A stretch of 64,000 nt of DNA from PHAA01 sp034927445 (GCA_034927445.1 JAYFPZ010000004.1:53233-117232), one strand, 5' to 3'; shown: positions 1 to 8,120, counted from the stretch's first letter. Translations and numbers: made by a program. Notes: generated by a model not told the origin, from the sequence alone.

Positions 1-1014
1 GGACGGAACCGTAACCAGCAGATTACCCTCCTGCTCCTGCCATTCAAATTTCAAGTTCCGGATGTAGGTTTTAATTGTTTCAGTACTTATATCAGTTCCC
101 AGCAAATAATTGACCCGTTCCGGCCTTAATAATACTTGCCGCAGAGGCTCAGGCTCCGGATAACAATCGGCAATCCCGGCCACTACCTGACCTTCGCCGG
201 TTGCCTGGATTAAAGCTGCGGCCCGATCAACCGCATAAATAACCCCGTTTATATCCGCACCTTTCTCAAAACGAATCGACGAATCACTGCGCAAGGCCAA
301 TTTCCGCGAAGATTTGCGTATGTTGGTGCCTTTGAAGCAGGCGGATTCCAGCAAAACATTGACCGTTGCCTCACTTATTTCGGTATTCTGCCCCCCCATT
401 ATACCGGCCAGAGCCACCGGCCGGCCATTATCGGTAATAAGCAGCATTTCCGGGTCCAGCACCCTTTCCACATCGTCCAGGGTGATAATTTTCTCATCCG
501 GTTCGGCCCGGCGCACTATAATCCGTTTGGCTTCACTCAGCAGGTCATAGTCGAAGGCGTGCAGCGGCTGGTTGCATTCCAGCATTACATAATTGGTAAC
601 ATCCACCACATTATTGATAGGCCGGATACCCGCGCTTAGCAAGCGCGCCTGCATCCAGTCCGGCGAGGGTTTGATCTTTACATTCTTCACCACCCGGGCG
701 GTATAACGGGGGCAAAGGTCGGGGGCGTCTATCTTAATGTCTATATAGTCATCGATCTGTTCGCCGCTCTCATTTATATCAATCCCAGGTATTTTAATAT
801 CCGTTCCATTCAGGGCTGCCACCTCGCGGGCGAGGTTGATAATCCCCAGGCAGTCTCCCCGGTTGGGCGTCAAATCCAATTCCAGGATGCTGTCGTTTTG
901 AACTTGTTCTATTCCTTCAATGGCAATTCCGGCCATGGTCAGACGGTGGGCGACTTCCGCCGGGGTCCACGAGAAATCCACATAATTTTTCAGCCAATTT
1001 ATTGAAACTCCCAT
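1..1014 (-). CDS. pheT: Phenylalanyl-tRNA synthetase beta subunit, 5' part (runs off the window)
   Basis: This is the first 338 codons of PheT, which pairs with PheS to charge tRNA-Phe. I read it by hand because it has no stop inside the window. AGGAGG lies 7 nt before the ATG. The N-terminus (MGVSINWLKNYVDF) is typical. After GIAIEGIEQV the protein passes directly into the motif DLTPNRGDCLG, so the EMAPII/OB tRNA-binding domain of about 110 residues found here in ordinary bacterial PheT is absent. The B3/B4 region follows normally (NNVVD, NQPLHAFDYD, GIMGG, then RSDSSIRFEKG). It lies 11 nt downstream of pheS and is surely co-transcribed. Identity is certain. The missing domain is read directly from the sequence; its functional effect is unknown. 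Confidence 0.95.
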   Translation of the reverse strand, partial: MGVSINWLKNYVDFSWTPAEVAHRLTMAGIAIEGIEQVQNDSILELDLTPNRGDCLGIINLAREVAALNGTDIKIPGIDINESGEQIDDYIDIKIDAPDLCPRYTARVVKNVKIKPSPDWMQARLLSAGIRPINNVVDVTNYVMLECNQPLHAFDYDLLSEAKRIIVRRAEPDEKIITLDDVERVLDPEMLLITDNGRPVALAGIMGGQNTEISEATVNVLLESACFKGTNIRKSSRKLALRSDSSIRFEKGADINGVIYAVDRAAALIQATGEGQVVAGIADCYPEPEPLRQVLLRPERVNYLLGTDISTETIKTYIRNLKFEWQEQEGNLLVTVPS

Positions 1015-1025
1015 GCTGTTACCTC

Positions 1026-2048
1026 CTAAAATTGTTTAAGGAACCGTTTGTCGTTGTCAAAGAACAAACGCAAATCATTGATGCCATATTTGAGCATGGC
1101 AATCCTCTCGATGCCCATGCCAAAAGCAAAACCGGTTACCTTTTCAGGATCGTAACCGCCATATTGAAGAACGCGCGGATTCACCATGCCCGCCCCCAGG
1201 ATTTCCAGCCATCCGGTGTGGGAACATACCCGGCAGCCTTCACCCTGACAGTGAACGCAGGAGATGTCCATTTCCGCACTGGGCTCGGTAAAAGGGAAGA
1301 AGCTGGGGCGATACCGGACCTTGACCCGCTCGCCAAAAATTTTTTGGGCAAATAACATTAACGTGCCCTTCAGATTAGCAAAAGTAATCCTTTCGTCAAT
1401 CACCAGTCCTTCCACCTGATTAAACATGGGGGAGTGGGTGGCGTCATCATCTTTACGATATACTCTCCCGGGCACGATGATCTTTACGGGAATTTGAGGG
1501 GCCAATTTCTCCATGGTGCGCACCTGTACCGGTGAGGTATGAGTTCTTAAAAGCATCTCTTCGGTTATGTAGAAGGTATCCTGCATATCCCGGGCCGGAT
1601 GATCTTTGGGAACATTAAGCGCTTCGAAATTATAGTAGTCGGTCTCAATTTCCGGACCTTCCGCCACATCGAAGCCCATACCGATAAAAATAGCCTTGAT
1701 TTCATCGGTTACCCGGCTGATAGGATGCTTGCCGCCGCCTGCCTGGGGAAGTCCCGGCAGAGTAACATCTATCTTTTCATTTTGCAGTTTTGATTCCAAT
1801 TCCAGCCTTTTTAACTCTGCGGTCCTGTCATCTATCATTTTTTCCAAAATATTCTTGACATCGTTGGCAACTTTTCCCGCTTCGGCCCTCTCCTCGCCTG
1901 CCAGATCCTTCAAGCCTCTGAGGAGCAGGGTTATTTCACCTTTGCGCCCCAGTATTTTCACCTTGATCTCATTCAGGGCGTCAAAGTCACTGACCTCCGC
2001 TATCCTCTTTTCCGTGAGGAGTTTAATCTGCCTTAACCGATCGATCAC
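1026..2048 (-). CDS. pheS: Phenylalanyl-tRNA synthetase alpha subunit
   Basis: Catalytic subunit of PheRS, about 340 residues, the usual bacterial length. The N-terminal 90 or so residues form the coiled-coil tRNA-binding arm. The class II core follows with motif 2 (GRVYRKDDDATHSPMF) and motif 3 near the C-terminus (GFAFGMGIERIAMLKYG). A cysteine group around residues 263-275 (CVHCQGEGCRVC) is common in this family. The start is GTG with GGAGG 8 nt upstream. The gene lies directly downstream of a T-box leader and forms an operon with pheT. Confidence 0.97.
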   Translation of the reverse strand: MIDRLRQIKLLTEKRIAEVSDFDALNEIKVKILGRKGEITLLLRGLKDLAGEERAEAGKVANDVKNILEKMIDDRTAELKRLELESKLQNEKIDVTLPGLPQAGGGKHPISRVTDEIKAIFIGMGFDVAEGPEIETDYYNFEALNVPKDHPARDMQDTFYITEEMLLRTHTSPVQVRTMEKLAPQIPVKIIVPGRVYRKDDDATHSPMFNQVEGLVIDERITFANLKGTLMLFAQKIFGERVKVRYRPSFFPFTEPSAEMDISCVHCQGEGCRVCSHTGWLEILGAGMVNPRVLQYGGYDPEKVTGFAFGMGIERIAMLKYGINDLRLFFDNDKRFLKQF

Positions 2049-2121
2049 TTGCCTTCCTCCTTATTGCCAGATTATTTATCTTATCCGGGTGGCTTGGCCG
2101 ACAAACAGCTGATCCAGAAAA

Positions 2122-2154
2122 CAAAAATGCCCTCATCCGCAAGGGACGAAAGCT
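2122..2154 (-). terminator. T-box terminator of pheST
   Basis: On the minus strand GCTTTCGTCC pairs with GGATGAGGGC (ten pairs, several G-U) and is followed by ATTTTTG. This is the attenuator hairpin that competes with the T-box antiterminator. Confidence 0.85.
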
Positions 2155-2361
2155 CTGTTCCGTGGTACCACCCTAATTAATCGATTTTTTTGCCGTATCA
2201 ATTATCTTAACACCCGTAACGGAGGGCGCCGGTAAGGCCTACTGCCATTTCAGCCCACTGCTCCCAGGTGAATTCTTCTGCTCTGGCTTGGCGGCACTCG
2301 CAGTCTATGATGCAGCCTCCCTGTAAAGCTTTGCTAAAGCAGTTTACTTGTCCTGATCATT
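2122..2361 (-). promoter_or_regulatory. T-box leader (tRNA-Phe) of pheST
   Basis: On the minus strand the conserved T-box sequence AGGGTGGTACCACGG lies near 2160-2175 and is followed by a terminator. The UGGU bulge suits a tRNA with discriminator A, as in tRNA-Phe. Upstream is a stem I-like region beginning AGTAAACTGC near 2352. It contains GAATTCACC, in which TTC (2270-2272) is the likely specifier codon for phenylalanine. Uncharged tRNA-Phe should stabilise the antiterminator and switch on pheST. The T-box and its gene context are certain; the specifier was placed by eye. Confidence 0.93.
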
Positions 2362-2371
2362 GCATTTATAT

Positions 2372-2464
2372 TTATTGATTTACCAAGCGTTTATATAAGA
2401 GATAATATATTATGCAGCCAGATGTCTCGAAAAGATGCCACAAATTCTCAGCCTGTTCATACAT
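2372..2464 (-). CDS. YqzL-like small protein (30 aa)
   Basis: A short reading frame with a good ribosome site (GGAGGG, 7 nt before ATG). It encodes MYEQAENLWHLFETSG followed by CIIYYLLYKRLVNQ. The pattern of W-x-LF-x-x-(T/S)G followed by a hydrophobic Y-L-x-YK stretch is that of the YqzL family of small Firmicute proteins, whose function is unknown to me. It lies between the SpoU methyltransferase and the pheS T-box, and its stop is about 11 nt before the T-box leader. The promoter of the leader would therefore have to lie inside or upstream of this gene. Family assignment is from memory of the motif. Confidence 0.75.
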   Translation of the reverse strand: MYEQAENLWHLFETSGCIIYYLLYKRLVNQ

Positions 2465-2517
2465 TGTTCTACCCTCCGATTTAGCTCCAAGGAACCAAAC
2501 AATCCGTAAACTTTAAC

Positions 2518-3321
2518 TTATAAATCAGTCATCTCTGCTCCCGCCTGAAACTGTCTCCGCGCTTCTGCAACAATTATAGCACATGCTGCCGCCACATTCA
2601 AAGAATCAACTTGGGGGTTCATTGGTATGTATGTGAAAATTTTGCATCTTTTTTTCAAGTCCTCACTCACTCCCCAGGCTTCACTGCCAAAGATAATGAC
2701 CAAAGGGAGGCGGTATTTTACGGCAGAATATACATCCCCGCCGCCAATATCCGTGCTCATGAATTGGTAACCGGCCCTCTCCAGATTATTGCATTGCTCG
2801 GCGGATACATCGGAAAAAACCGGGACATCCAAGATAGCCCCCATAGTCGAACGGACCACCTTGGGGTTGAAAGGATCAACACACCCCGGGCTCAGCAATA
2901 CTCCGCCCACATCGAAAGCCCAGCAGGTTCTTAGTATGCTGCCCAGATTGCCGGGATCGGAGATCCGGTCCAGCAATACCAGCATTCCCCTTTGGTTTAC
3001 CACGGCCTCCCACGACCAAACCGGTTTTTTGACTAGGGCCGCTATTCCCTGGGGCTCTTCGGTATTGCAAATATACTTCATCAGCCGGGGCTCAATCATA
3101 AAGCAATCGGCCCATCCCTCCGCCCGGCTGCAGTCCGAGCTATCTTCCGCCATACCCTGTTCCTGAAAAACCGCCTGAACCAATTCCGGCTTATCCAGGG
3201 CTTCTGCGACCGCACGGCGGCCCTCAACCAGAAAAAGACCCTGGGCATCCCGATATTTCTTGTGCTTTAAACTGGAGGCCAGTTTTATGAATTGATTATC
3301 CTGGGAGCTGATTATCTTCAT
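2518..3321 (-). CDS. SpoU/TrmH-family RNA 2'-O-methyltransferase
   Basis: A 267-residue SPOUT methyltransferase that transfers a methyl group from SAM to a ribose of rRNA or tRNA. The N-terminal substrate-binding part (residues 1-100) contains VEGRRAVAEAL. The knotted catalytic part has the family motifs LDRISDPGNLGSILRTC, IFGSEAWGVSED and a C-terminal DSLNVAAACAI. It resembles the ysgA product that precedes pheST in Bacillus; the exact target nucleotide cannot be read from sequence. It lies between rplT, which ends in a terminator, and the yqzL-like gene. Confidence 0.9.
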   Translation of the reverse strand: MKIISSQDNQFIKLASSLKHKKYRDAQGLFLVEGRRAVAEALDKPELVQAVFQEQGMAEDSSDCSRAEGWADCFMIEPRLMKYICNTEEPQGIAALVKKPVWSWEAVVNQRGMLVLLDRISDPGNLGSILRTCWAFDVGGVLLSPGCVDPFNPKVVRSTMGAILDVPVFSDVSAEQCNNLERAGYQFMSTDIGGGDVYSAVKYRLPLVIIFGSEAWGVSEDLKKRCKIFTYIPMNPQVDSLNVAAACAIIVAEARRQFQAGAEMTDL

Positions 3322-3359
3322 AATACGCTATCCTTAAGCCGGGGACGAATTCTGATTGA

Positions 3360-3391
3360 TAAAAAAAGCATGGCTTACGGCCATACTTTTT
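3360..3391 (-). terminator. Terminator after rplT
   Basis: On the minus strand AGTATGGC/GCCATGCT forms an 8-bp stem (one U-G pair that works only in this orientation), followed by seven T. It closes the infC-rpmI-rplT operon. Confidence 0.9.
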
Positions 3392-3415
3392 AATGATTCT
3401 GATCAGCACCGGCAA

Positions 3416-3769
3416 CTAAACTGATTTTTTGGCCACATCCGCCAGCGCGGAAAATCCCTGGGGATCGCTAATAGCCAATTCGGCCAGCACTTTGCGGTTG
3501 ATGTCAACTCCCGCCACCTTCAATCCATGCACCATCCGGCTGTAGGTAGTGCCATTGTCACGGGCGGCCGCATTAATACGGGCAATCCATAACTGCCGAA
3601 ACTCTCTCTTTTTAAGTTTTCTATGGGCATAGGCATAAGCCCCGGATTTCATGACCTGTTCATTGGCTACGCGGTATAATTTGGATTTGCTGCCGATGTA
3701 TCCTTTGGCCAGTTTAAGTATTTTTTTATGTCTTCTGTGAGCTGTAACTCCACGTTTTACTCTTGGCAT
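3416..3769 (-). CDS. rplT: 50S ribosomal protein L20
   Basis: 117 residues, standard length, starting MPRVKRGVTAHRRHKKILKLAKG with the basic N-terminal extension that threads into 23S rRNA. L20 is an early assembly protein. In Firmicutes it is also the repressor of this operon, acting on the leader upstream of infC, and the leader here has the expected features. It lies 18 nt downstream of rpmI. Confidence 0.98.
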   Translation of the reverse strand: MPRVKRGVTAHRRHKKILKLAKGYIGSKSKLYRVANEQVMKSGAYAYAHRKLKKREFRQLWIARINAAARDNGTTYSRMVHGLKVAGVDINRKVLAELAISDPQGFSALADVAKKSV

Positions 3770-3787
3770 AACAAGTCCTCCCTTTAT

Positions 3788-3985
3788 CTATTTGTAAGGA
3801 ATTAATTTGGAGATTCCCTTTTGTTCAACTTCGCTTACCAGTCCGGCTTTGCGTAATTTTCTTTTCCTTTTCGGACTCTTGCTGCTGAGCAAGTGGCTGG
3901 CGTAAGCTTTGGCTCTTTTGATCATACCGCTGCCGGTCTTTTTGAACCTTTTGGCCGCTCCGCGGTGGGTTTTCATTTTAGGCAT
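3788..3985 (-). CDS. rpmI: 50S ribosomal protein L35
   Basis: 65 residues, highly basic, starting MPKMKTHRGAAKRFKKTGSG, the signature of L35. AGGAGG precedes the ATG. It is the middle gene of infC-rpmI-rplT, 14 nt after infC. Confidence 0.98.
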   Translation of the reverse strand: MPKMKTHRGAAKRFKKTGSGMIKRAKAYASHLLSSKSPKRKRKLRKAGLVSEVEQKGISKLIPYK

Positions 3986-3999
3986 GGATTTACCTCCTT

Positions 4000-4518
4000 T
4001 TAATCATTTTCTATTTTAGGTATAAGTATCATAACCATGTTTCTTCCTTCAACTTTAGGCTGTTTTTCAATGGCGGAGATATCCGCCAACTCCTGGGCCA
4101 GTTGAATGCAAAGCTTCTCTCCCAATTCCGGGTGCGTTATCTGGCGGCCCCGAAACATTATGGTAAATTTGAGCTTATCTCCAGCAGTAAGAAATTTTCG
4201 GGCATTCCTGGCTTTGACCTGAAAATCGTGTTCTTCGATATTGGGCCTCATTTTTACTTCTTTGATGGAAATAATCTTCTGCTTCTTGCGGGACTCTTTT
4301 TCCCGTTTGCTCTGCTCAAACTTAAACTTGCCATAATCCATCATGCGGCACACAGGCGGTTTAGCTGAAGGAGCCACTTCAACCAGGTCGACTCCTCTTT
4401 CTTCAGCCATAGCCAATGCTTCACGGATGGGAACGATACCAAGTTGTTCGCCGTCTTCACTAACTAATCTGACTTCCTTTACTCGGATATCCTCATTGAT
4501 TCTCCAATCCTTGCTGAT
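4000..4518 (-). CDS. infC: Translation initiation factor IF-3, probable AUC start
   Basis: IF-3 binds the 30S subunit and rejects non-AUG starts. The N domain (RINEDIRVKEVRLV..., APSAKPPVCRMMDYGKF) and C domain (IKEVKMRPNIEEHDF..., KVEGRNMVMIL) are complete. The longest frame opens at a TTG (4536), but that codon lies inside the GGGAGG ribosome site, so it cannot be the start. The in-frame codon 8 nt after GGAGGTG is ATC (4516-4518), giving 172 residues beginning ISKDWRINED. IF-3 genes usually use AUU, AUC or AUA so that IF-3 limits its own synthesis, and this fits. Confidence 0.95.
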   Translation of the reverse strand: MSKDWRINEDIRVKEVRLVSEDGEQLGIVPIREALAMAEERGVDLVEVAPSAKPPVCRMMDYGKFKFEQSKREKESRKKQKIISIKEVKMRPNIEEHDFQVKARNARKFLTAGDKLKFTIMFRGRQITHPELGEKLCIQLAQELADISAIEKQPKVEGRNMVMILIPKIEND

Positions 4519-4541
4519 AAGAAATTCACCTCCCAATTAAC

Positions 4542-4569
4542 TAAAAAAGCGGGTTCCCAAAACCCGCTT
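4542..4569 (-). terminator. Attenuator terminator before infC
   Basis: On the minus strand AAGCGGGTT/AACCCGCTT forms a 9-bp stem followed by six T, ending 23 nt before the infC start codon. Confidence 0.92.
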
Positions 4570-4700
4570 CCAAATGCAATAACAGATTGAACCCCTTGGG
4601 TCAATTGCTCTCTATCACCCAAGCATCACTATAATCTGTTCTTGATAACCTTACGAACCTCGGTTGTAAGGTGAGAAGCAAGGCTCCTGCTTTCTATGTC
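4542..4700 (-). promoter_or_regulatory. L20-type leader of the infC operon (attenuator)
   Basis: The roughly 160-nt untranslated leader contains AAGCAGGAGCCTTGCTTCTC, a hairpin (CCTTACAACC...GGTTCGTAAGG) and a final terminator. This arrangement matches the L20 leader of Firmicutes, where excess L20 binds an rRNA-like fold and promotes termination before infC. The assignment rests on position, the recognised sequence blocks and the terminator; no covariance search was done. Confidence 0.78.
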
Positions 4701-4706
4701 CATAAA

Positions 4707-4735
4707 AGATTAACATACCATTATTAAAAAATCAA
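4707..4735 (-). promoter_or_regulatory. Sigma-A promoter of infC-rpmI-rplT
   Basis: On the minus strand TTGATT, a 17-nt spacer, then TAATCT preceded by TG (extended -10). It lies directly upstream of the L20-type leader and just after the thrS stop. Confidence 0.7.
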
Positions 4736-4748
4736 CCTCTATTGGCAA

Positions 4749-6659
4749 CTACCTGATGCTTTTGTCCAAAATTTCTGTTTGAAGCATGGCCGTAAATTCG
4801 TCTAAAGCCATAGCCCCCAGGTCACCCTCTTTGCGATGACGGACCGCCACGCTGCCGGCTTCGATTTCTTTATCGCCTATTACCAGAAGATACGGTATTT
4901 TCTGCAATTGGCCCTCTCGTATCTTATAGCCGATTTTCTCACTGCGTTTATCAATCTCCACGCGTATTCCCGCAGATTTCAACTGGGCCAGGGTCTGCTC
5001 CGCATAATCATGCTGCCTTTCAGTCAGGGGCAGGATGCGGACCTGGACCGGTGCCAGCCAGGCTGGAAACGCTCCGGCGAAGTGTTCGGTCAATATGCCG
5101 ATAAACCTTTCCATACTGCCGTAGATAACCCGATGGATCATAACCGGCCGGTGTTTTTCGCCGTCTTCTCCGATATAGGCCAGATCGAATTTTTCCGGCA
5201 TTTGAAAATCCAGCTGAATCGTTCCGCACTGCCAGGTACGATCCAGGGAATCCTGCAGGTGAAAATCTATCTTGGGGCCGTAGAAGGCGCCATCGCCCTC
5301 GTTAATCTTGTAATCCAGTCCTTTCTTCTCCAGGGCTTGCTGGAGGGCACCGGTAGCTAAATCCCATTGTTCCTGTGAACCCATCGAATTCTCCGGACGG
5401 GTCGAAAGCTCAACATGATAACTGAACCCGAACTGGGTATAGAAGGTATCGATCAGGTTCATTACCCCGTTTATCTCATCAATTATTTGCTCAGGCAGCA
5501 TAAATATGTGGGCGTCATCCTGGGTAAAGGCCCGCACTCGCATAAGTCCGTGCAAGACCCCGGACATTTCATGCCGGTGTACCAGTCCCATCTCACCAAT
5601 CCTAAGCGGTAATTCCCGGTAGCTGTGCAGGTTTTGCTTATAAACCAGTATTCCTCCCGGGCAGTTCATAGGTTTGACCGCATAATCCTCTTCATCTATC
5701 TTGGTAAAATACATATTGTCCTGGTAGTGGTCCCAGTGTCCGGAACGATGCCAGAGATCGGTATTCAATATAATGGGAGTACGGATCTCCTGATAACCGG
5801 CTTTCTCATGCTGCTCCCGCCAATACTTCTCCAATTCGTTTCTTAAAACCATGCCCTTGGGCAGGAAAAACGGGAACCCCGGTCCTTCGTCCAGCAGCAC
5901 AAACAGTCCCAGTTCTTTGCCGAGTTTGCGGTGGTCGCGTTTTTTGGCTTCTTCCAGTTTGTTTAAGTAATCGTCCAGCAGGGCTTGTTTGGGAAATGAA
6001 GTGGCATAAATGCGCTGCAGCATTTTATTATTCTCGCTCCCCCGCCAGTAAGCCCCGGCCAGGCTCATCAGCTTGATCGCTTTTAGTCTACCCGTTGCCG
6101 GTACGTGCGGCCCGGCGCAAAGATCCACAAATTCTCCCTGCTGATAGAGACTGATTATCGCGTCTTCAGGCAGATCTTGAATCAGTTCAACCTTGTAGTC
6201 TTCATTGCGTTCGGCGAAAAACTTAATAGCTTCATCCCGGGGCATTTCCTTCCGGACGATGGGATAATTGCTCTTGATAATGGCCTGCATTTCCTTTTCT
6301 ATGGCTGCAAAATCTTCGGGGGTAAAGGTATGATCAGTATCGAAATCATAATAAAAGCCCTTGTCCACCGCAGGACCAATGGCGAATTTGGTATTAGGCC
6401 ACAACCGTTTCACTGCCTGGGCCATCACATGGGATGATGAATGGCGGTACACCTGACGGCCTCTCTCATCCTCAAAGTCAATAAATTCAAGTTCTCCGTC
6501 GCTATCAATTACAGCCGCCAAATCCGTCACCTTGCCATTAAACACAGCGGCAAGTGAATTCTTCGCCAGCTTGGGACTGATGCTCTCCGCAATCTGTAAA
6601 AGGCTGATCCTTTCCGGAAATTCTTTCTGGCTTCCATCTTTCAAGCTGATATGTATCAT
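4749..6659 (-). CDS. thrS: Threonyl-tRNA synthetase
   Basis: 636 residues with the usual domain order: TGS domain (1-60), editing domain with HSSSHVMAQA and CAGPHVPATG (about 70-225), class II core (MNCPGGILVYK, RIGEMGLVHRHEMSG, MIHRVIYGSMERFIGIL) and anticodon-binding domain (540-636). The frame stays open to a TTG at 6674, but that codon overlaps the ribosome site GGGAGG. The ATG at 6659 has proper spacing and gives MIHISLKDG. No T-box is present in the short leader, so this thrS does not appear to be under tRNA-Thr control. Confidence 0.97.
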   Translation of the reverse strand: MIHISLKDGSQKEFPERISLLQIAESISPKLAKNSLAAVFNGKVTDLAAVIDSDGELEFIDFEDERGRQVYRHSSSHVMAQAVKRLWPNTKFAIGPAVDKGFYYDFDTDHTFTPEDFAAIEKEMQAIIKSNYPIVRKEMPRDEAIKFFAERNEDYKVELIQDLPEDAIISLYQQGEFVDLCAGPHVPATGRLKAIKLMSLAGAYWRGSENNKMLQRIYATSFPKQALLDDYLNKLEEAKKRDHRKLGKELGLFVLLDEGPGFPFFLPKGMVLRNELEKYWREQHEKAGYQEIRTPIILNTDLWHRSGHWDHYQDNMYFTKIDEEDYAVKPMNCPGGILVYKQNLHSYRELPLRIGEMGLVHRHEMSGVLHGLMRVRAFTQDDAHIFMLPEQIIDEINGVMNLIDTFYTQFGFSYHVELSTRPENSMGSQEQWDLATGALQQALEKKGLDYKINEGDGAFYGPKIDFHLQDSLDRTWQCGTIQLDFQMPEKFDLAYIGEDGEKHRPVMIHRVIYGSMERFIGILTEHFAGAFPAWLAPVQVRILPLTERQHDYAEQTLAQLKSAGIRVEIDKRSEKIGYKIREGQLQKIPYLLVIGDKEIEAGSVAVRHRKEGDLGAMALDEFTAMLQTEILDKSIR

Positions 6660-6705
6660 ATTTGCGCCTCCCAAAAATAGCAGGAATCTTTATTACTATC
6701 TAAAC

Positions 6706-6734
6706 AGAATATCAGATTTTACAAACCCGCGCAA
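6706..6734 (-). promoter_or_regulatory. Possible thrS promoter
   Basis: On the minus strand TTGCGC, 17 nt, TATTCT. It lies between the upstream terminator and the thrS ribosome site, so a promoter is expected here, but the -35 match is only fair. Confidence 0.45.
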
Positions 6735-6736
6735 AC

Positions 6737-6760
6737 TAAAAGGCTGAGTCCAGCTCAGCC
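6737..6760 (-). terminator. Terminator upstream of thrS
   Basis: On the minus strand GGCTGAG-ctgga-CTCAGCC followed by TTTTAG. It would stop transcription arriving from ytxC and the repeat element before thrS. Confidence 0.75.
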
Positions 6761-6761
6761 A

Positions 6762-7039
6762 TAGGTGTAAGGGAGCCGAACTCCGTCGCCTGTCAGCGGC
6801 CCTGTTCGGCGCTTTTCGCCTTGTTGTCCTTGCTTTGCACTAGCAAAGCGGCGTCCGCCGCGACGAAAATCGCTCAAACATTTCTCGCTGACAGGTGCAA
6901 GCAGTTTTAACGGAGCGGATTTTTGGTCAGACAAGTAAAATCTCGCAGCTAATACTGGCGGTATTTGCAAGAGATTTTCCGCAGTATGAGCGGAAATCCG
7001 CCCGTTAAAACCGACGGGGGTTCGACTCCCTTATACCTA
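6762..7039. mobile_element. 278-bp element with terminal inverted repeats, MITE-like
   Basis: The ends are inverted copies of about 27 bp. The left end reads TAGGTGTAAGGGAGCCGAAC; the right end, on the other strand, reads TAGGTATAAGGGAGTCGAAC. Both continue into CCGTCG. Inside are further perfect inverted repeats: CCTGTCAGCG (6789-6798) with CGCTGACAGG (6886-6895), and GTTTTAACGG (6904-6913) with CCGTTAAAAC (7002-7011). The right end also resembles a tRNA T-arm and acceptor (GGGGGTTCGACTCCC). It has no credible coding content. It lies between ytxC and thrS. I read it as a non-autonomous mobile or repeat element; a structured RNA is the alternative. Confidence 0.7.
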
Positions 7040-7052
7040 ATCTAAATCAATT

Positions 7053-7997
7053 CTATTTCTCCAGTTTGTTGGGGATCCTCCCCTCTTTGGACTGGTGTTC
7101 AAAACATCGTTCGCAGCCTTTGCATTCCTTGATTCTCTTCTCAAATACGGTTTTTATCATTTTAACCGACTCGCTGTGGGGTTCCTTGCCGATGTTGTGC
7201 AACACAATCCTCCGGGGAGCGATGGTTATAAGGATGCTTACCAGCATGTCATCCAGGGTTATTTCGCCCCGGGCTATATCGTCCAGATAATAATTAACAT
7301 GGCTGGGCTCCAGTCTGACTCCATTCCCGTCCCAGAGTGAGAAGCGGCCGTGTCTATCCATCATAATATTTACTTCCATAACCGTGGGAGGTTGCGTATC
7401 CACAAAATACCGCAGAAGTTTGACAAACTCATTATACTCTTTTTCATTCTTCAGTTCTTCATAGGCCAGGTCCACCGCGAATTTAATTTCAACCAAATAG
7501 TCTTTCATGCAAAAATTAATGAAACCGTCTACCACCAGCAGATCATGATAATATATATAATCCAATATTTTATGGGCTATCTTGTTTTTCCGCCCGTAAT
7601 TCATTAACAAATTCAGGCTTTCATTGGAATTGCACCGTTTCAAGAATTCGATGGCTTTGTTGAATATGGTCATCTGGTCTCCCAGGGGGATGTGGCGTCC
7701 TTTCTTGCTGACCTCTTTCCAGGTAAGTTTATCTTCCCAGTCCCTGACAATGTGATCGGCCAGGAACTCTGAGATCTGATGTTTAAAAATGTAGACAATA
7801 TCTTCATCTTTGAGGTGAGCAGCGGTTGTACTGCCGTGCAGCATAAGATCGAAAATGATACTGACATTGCGGTCTACGAAATGGCTCTGGACGGACAGAA
7901 AATAGCCGTGTTGTTTTAACCACGAAAATTTTTTATTAAGTTCATCCAGTAAAAACCTGTAGTCTGCGGCCGTAGCAATACTCAATTTATATATCAT
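7053..7997 (-). CDS. ytxC: YtxC-like sporulation-associated protein
   Basis: 314 residues, predicted soluble, with a mid-region rich in charged residues and the conserved C-terminal block ITIAPRRIVLHNIG followed by a cysteine group CKGCERC. This pattern, and the place beside thrS, match the YtxC family (putative sporulation protein) of Bacillus and Clostridia. Its molecular role is not established. Starts at an ATG with AGGAGG upstream. Confidence 0.75.
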   Translation of the reverse strand: MIYKLSIATAADYRFLLDELNKKFSWLKQHGYFLSVQSHFVDRNVSIIFDLMLHGSTTAAHLKDEDIVYIFKHQISEFLADHIVRDWEDKLTWKEVSKKGRHIPLGDQMTIFNKAIEFLKRCNSNESLNLLMNYGRKNKIAHKILDYIYYHDLLVVDGFINFCMKDYLVEIKFAVDLAYEELKNEKEYNEFVKLLRYFVDTQPPTVMEVNIMMDRHGRFSLWDGNGVRLEPSHVNYYLDDIARGEITLDDMLVSILITIAPRRIVLHNIGKEPHSESVKMIKTVFEKRIKECKGCERCFEHQSKEGRIPNKLEK

Positions 7998-8120
7998 TTT
8001 CGGCCTCCTAAATCAATGCTTTCATTATTATATGTGAGGCCATTTTTCATTATTCAGCGGACAGCCATCCAAAATTTGTGACCCAGGCCGCAAATTACTT
8101 ATATTACCTAAAATAATGAT

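Noticed and set aside
6660..6760. T-box before thrS
   Set aside because: The region is too short and lacks the GGTGGTACC sequence.
6755..6970. 71-residue minus-strand frame inside the 278-bp element
   Set aside because: It has no ribosome site and its codons run through the inverted repeats; it is a shadow of the element.
6762..7039. A tmRNA or split tRNA gene, suggested by the T-arm-like end and a 7-bp acceptor-like pairing
   Set aside because: No tag peptide frame, no CCA and no proper D or anticodon arm; the left end is an inverted copy of the right, which fits terminal inverted repeats better.
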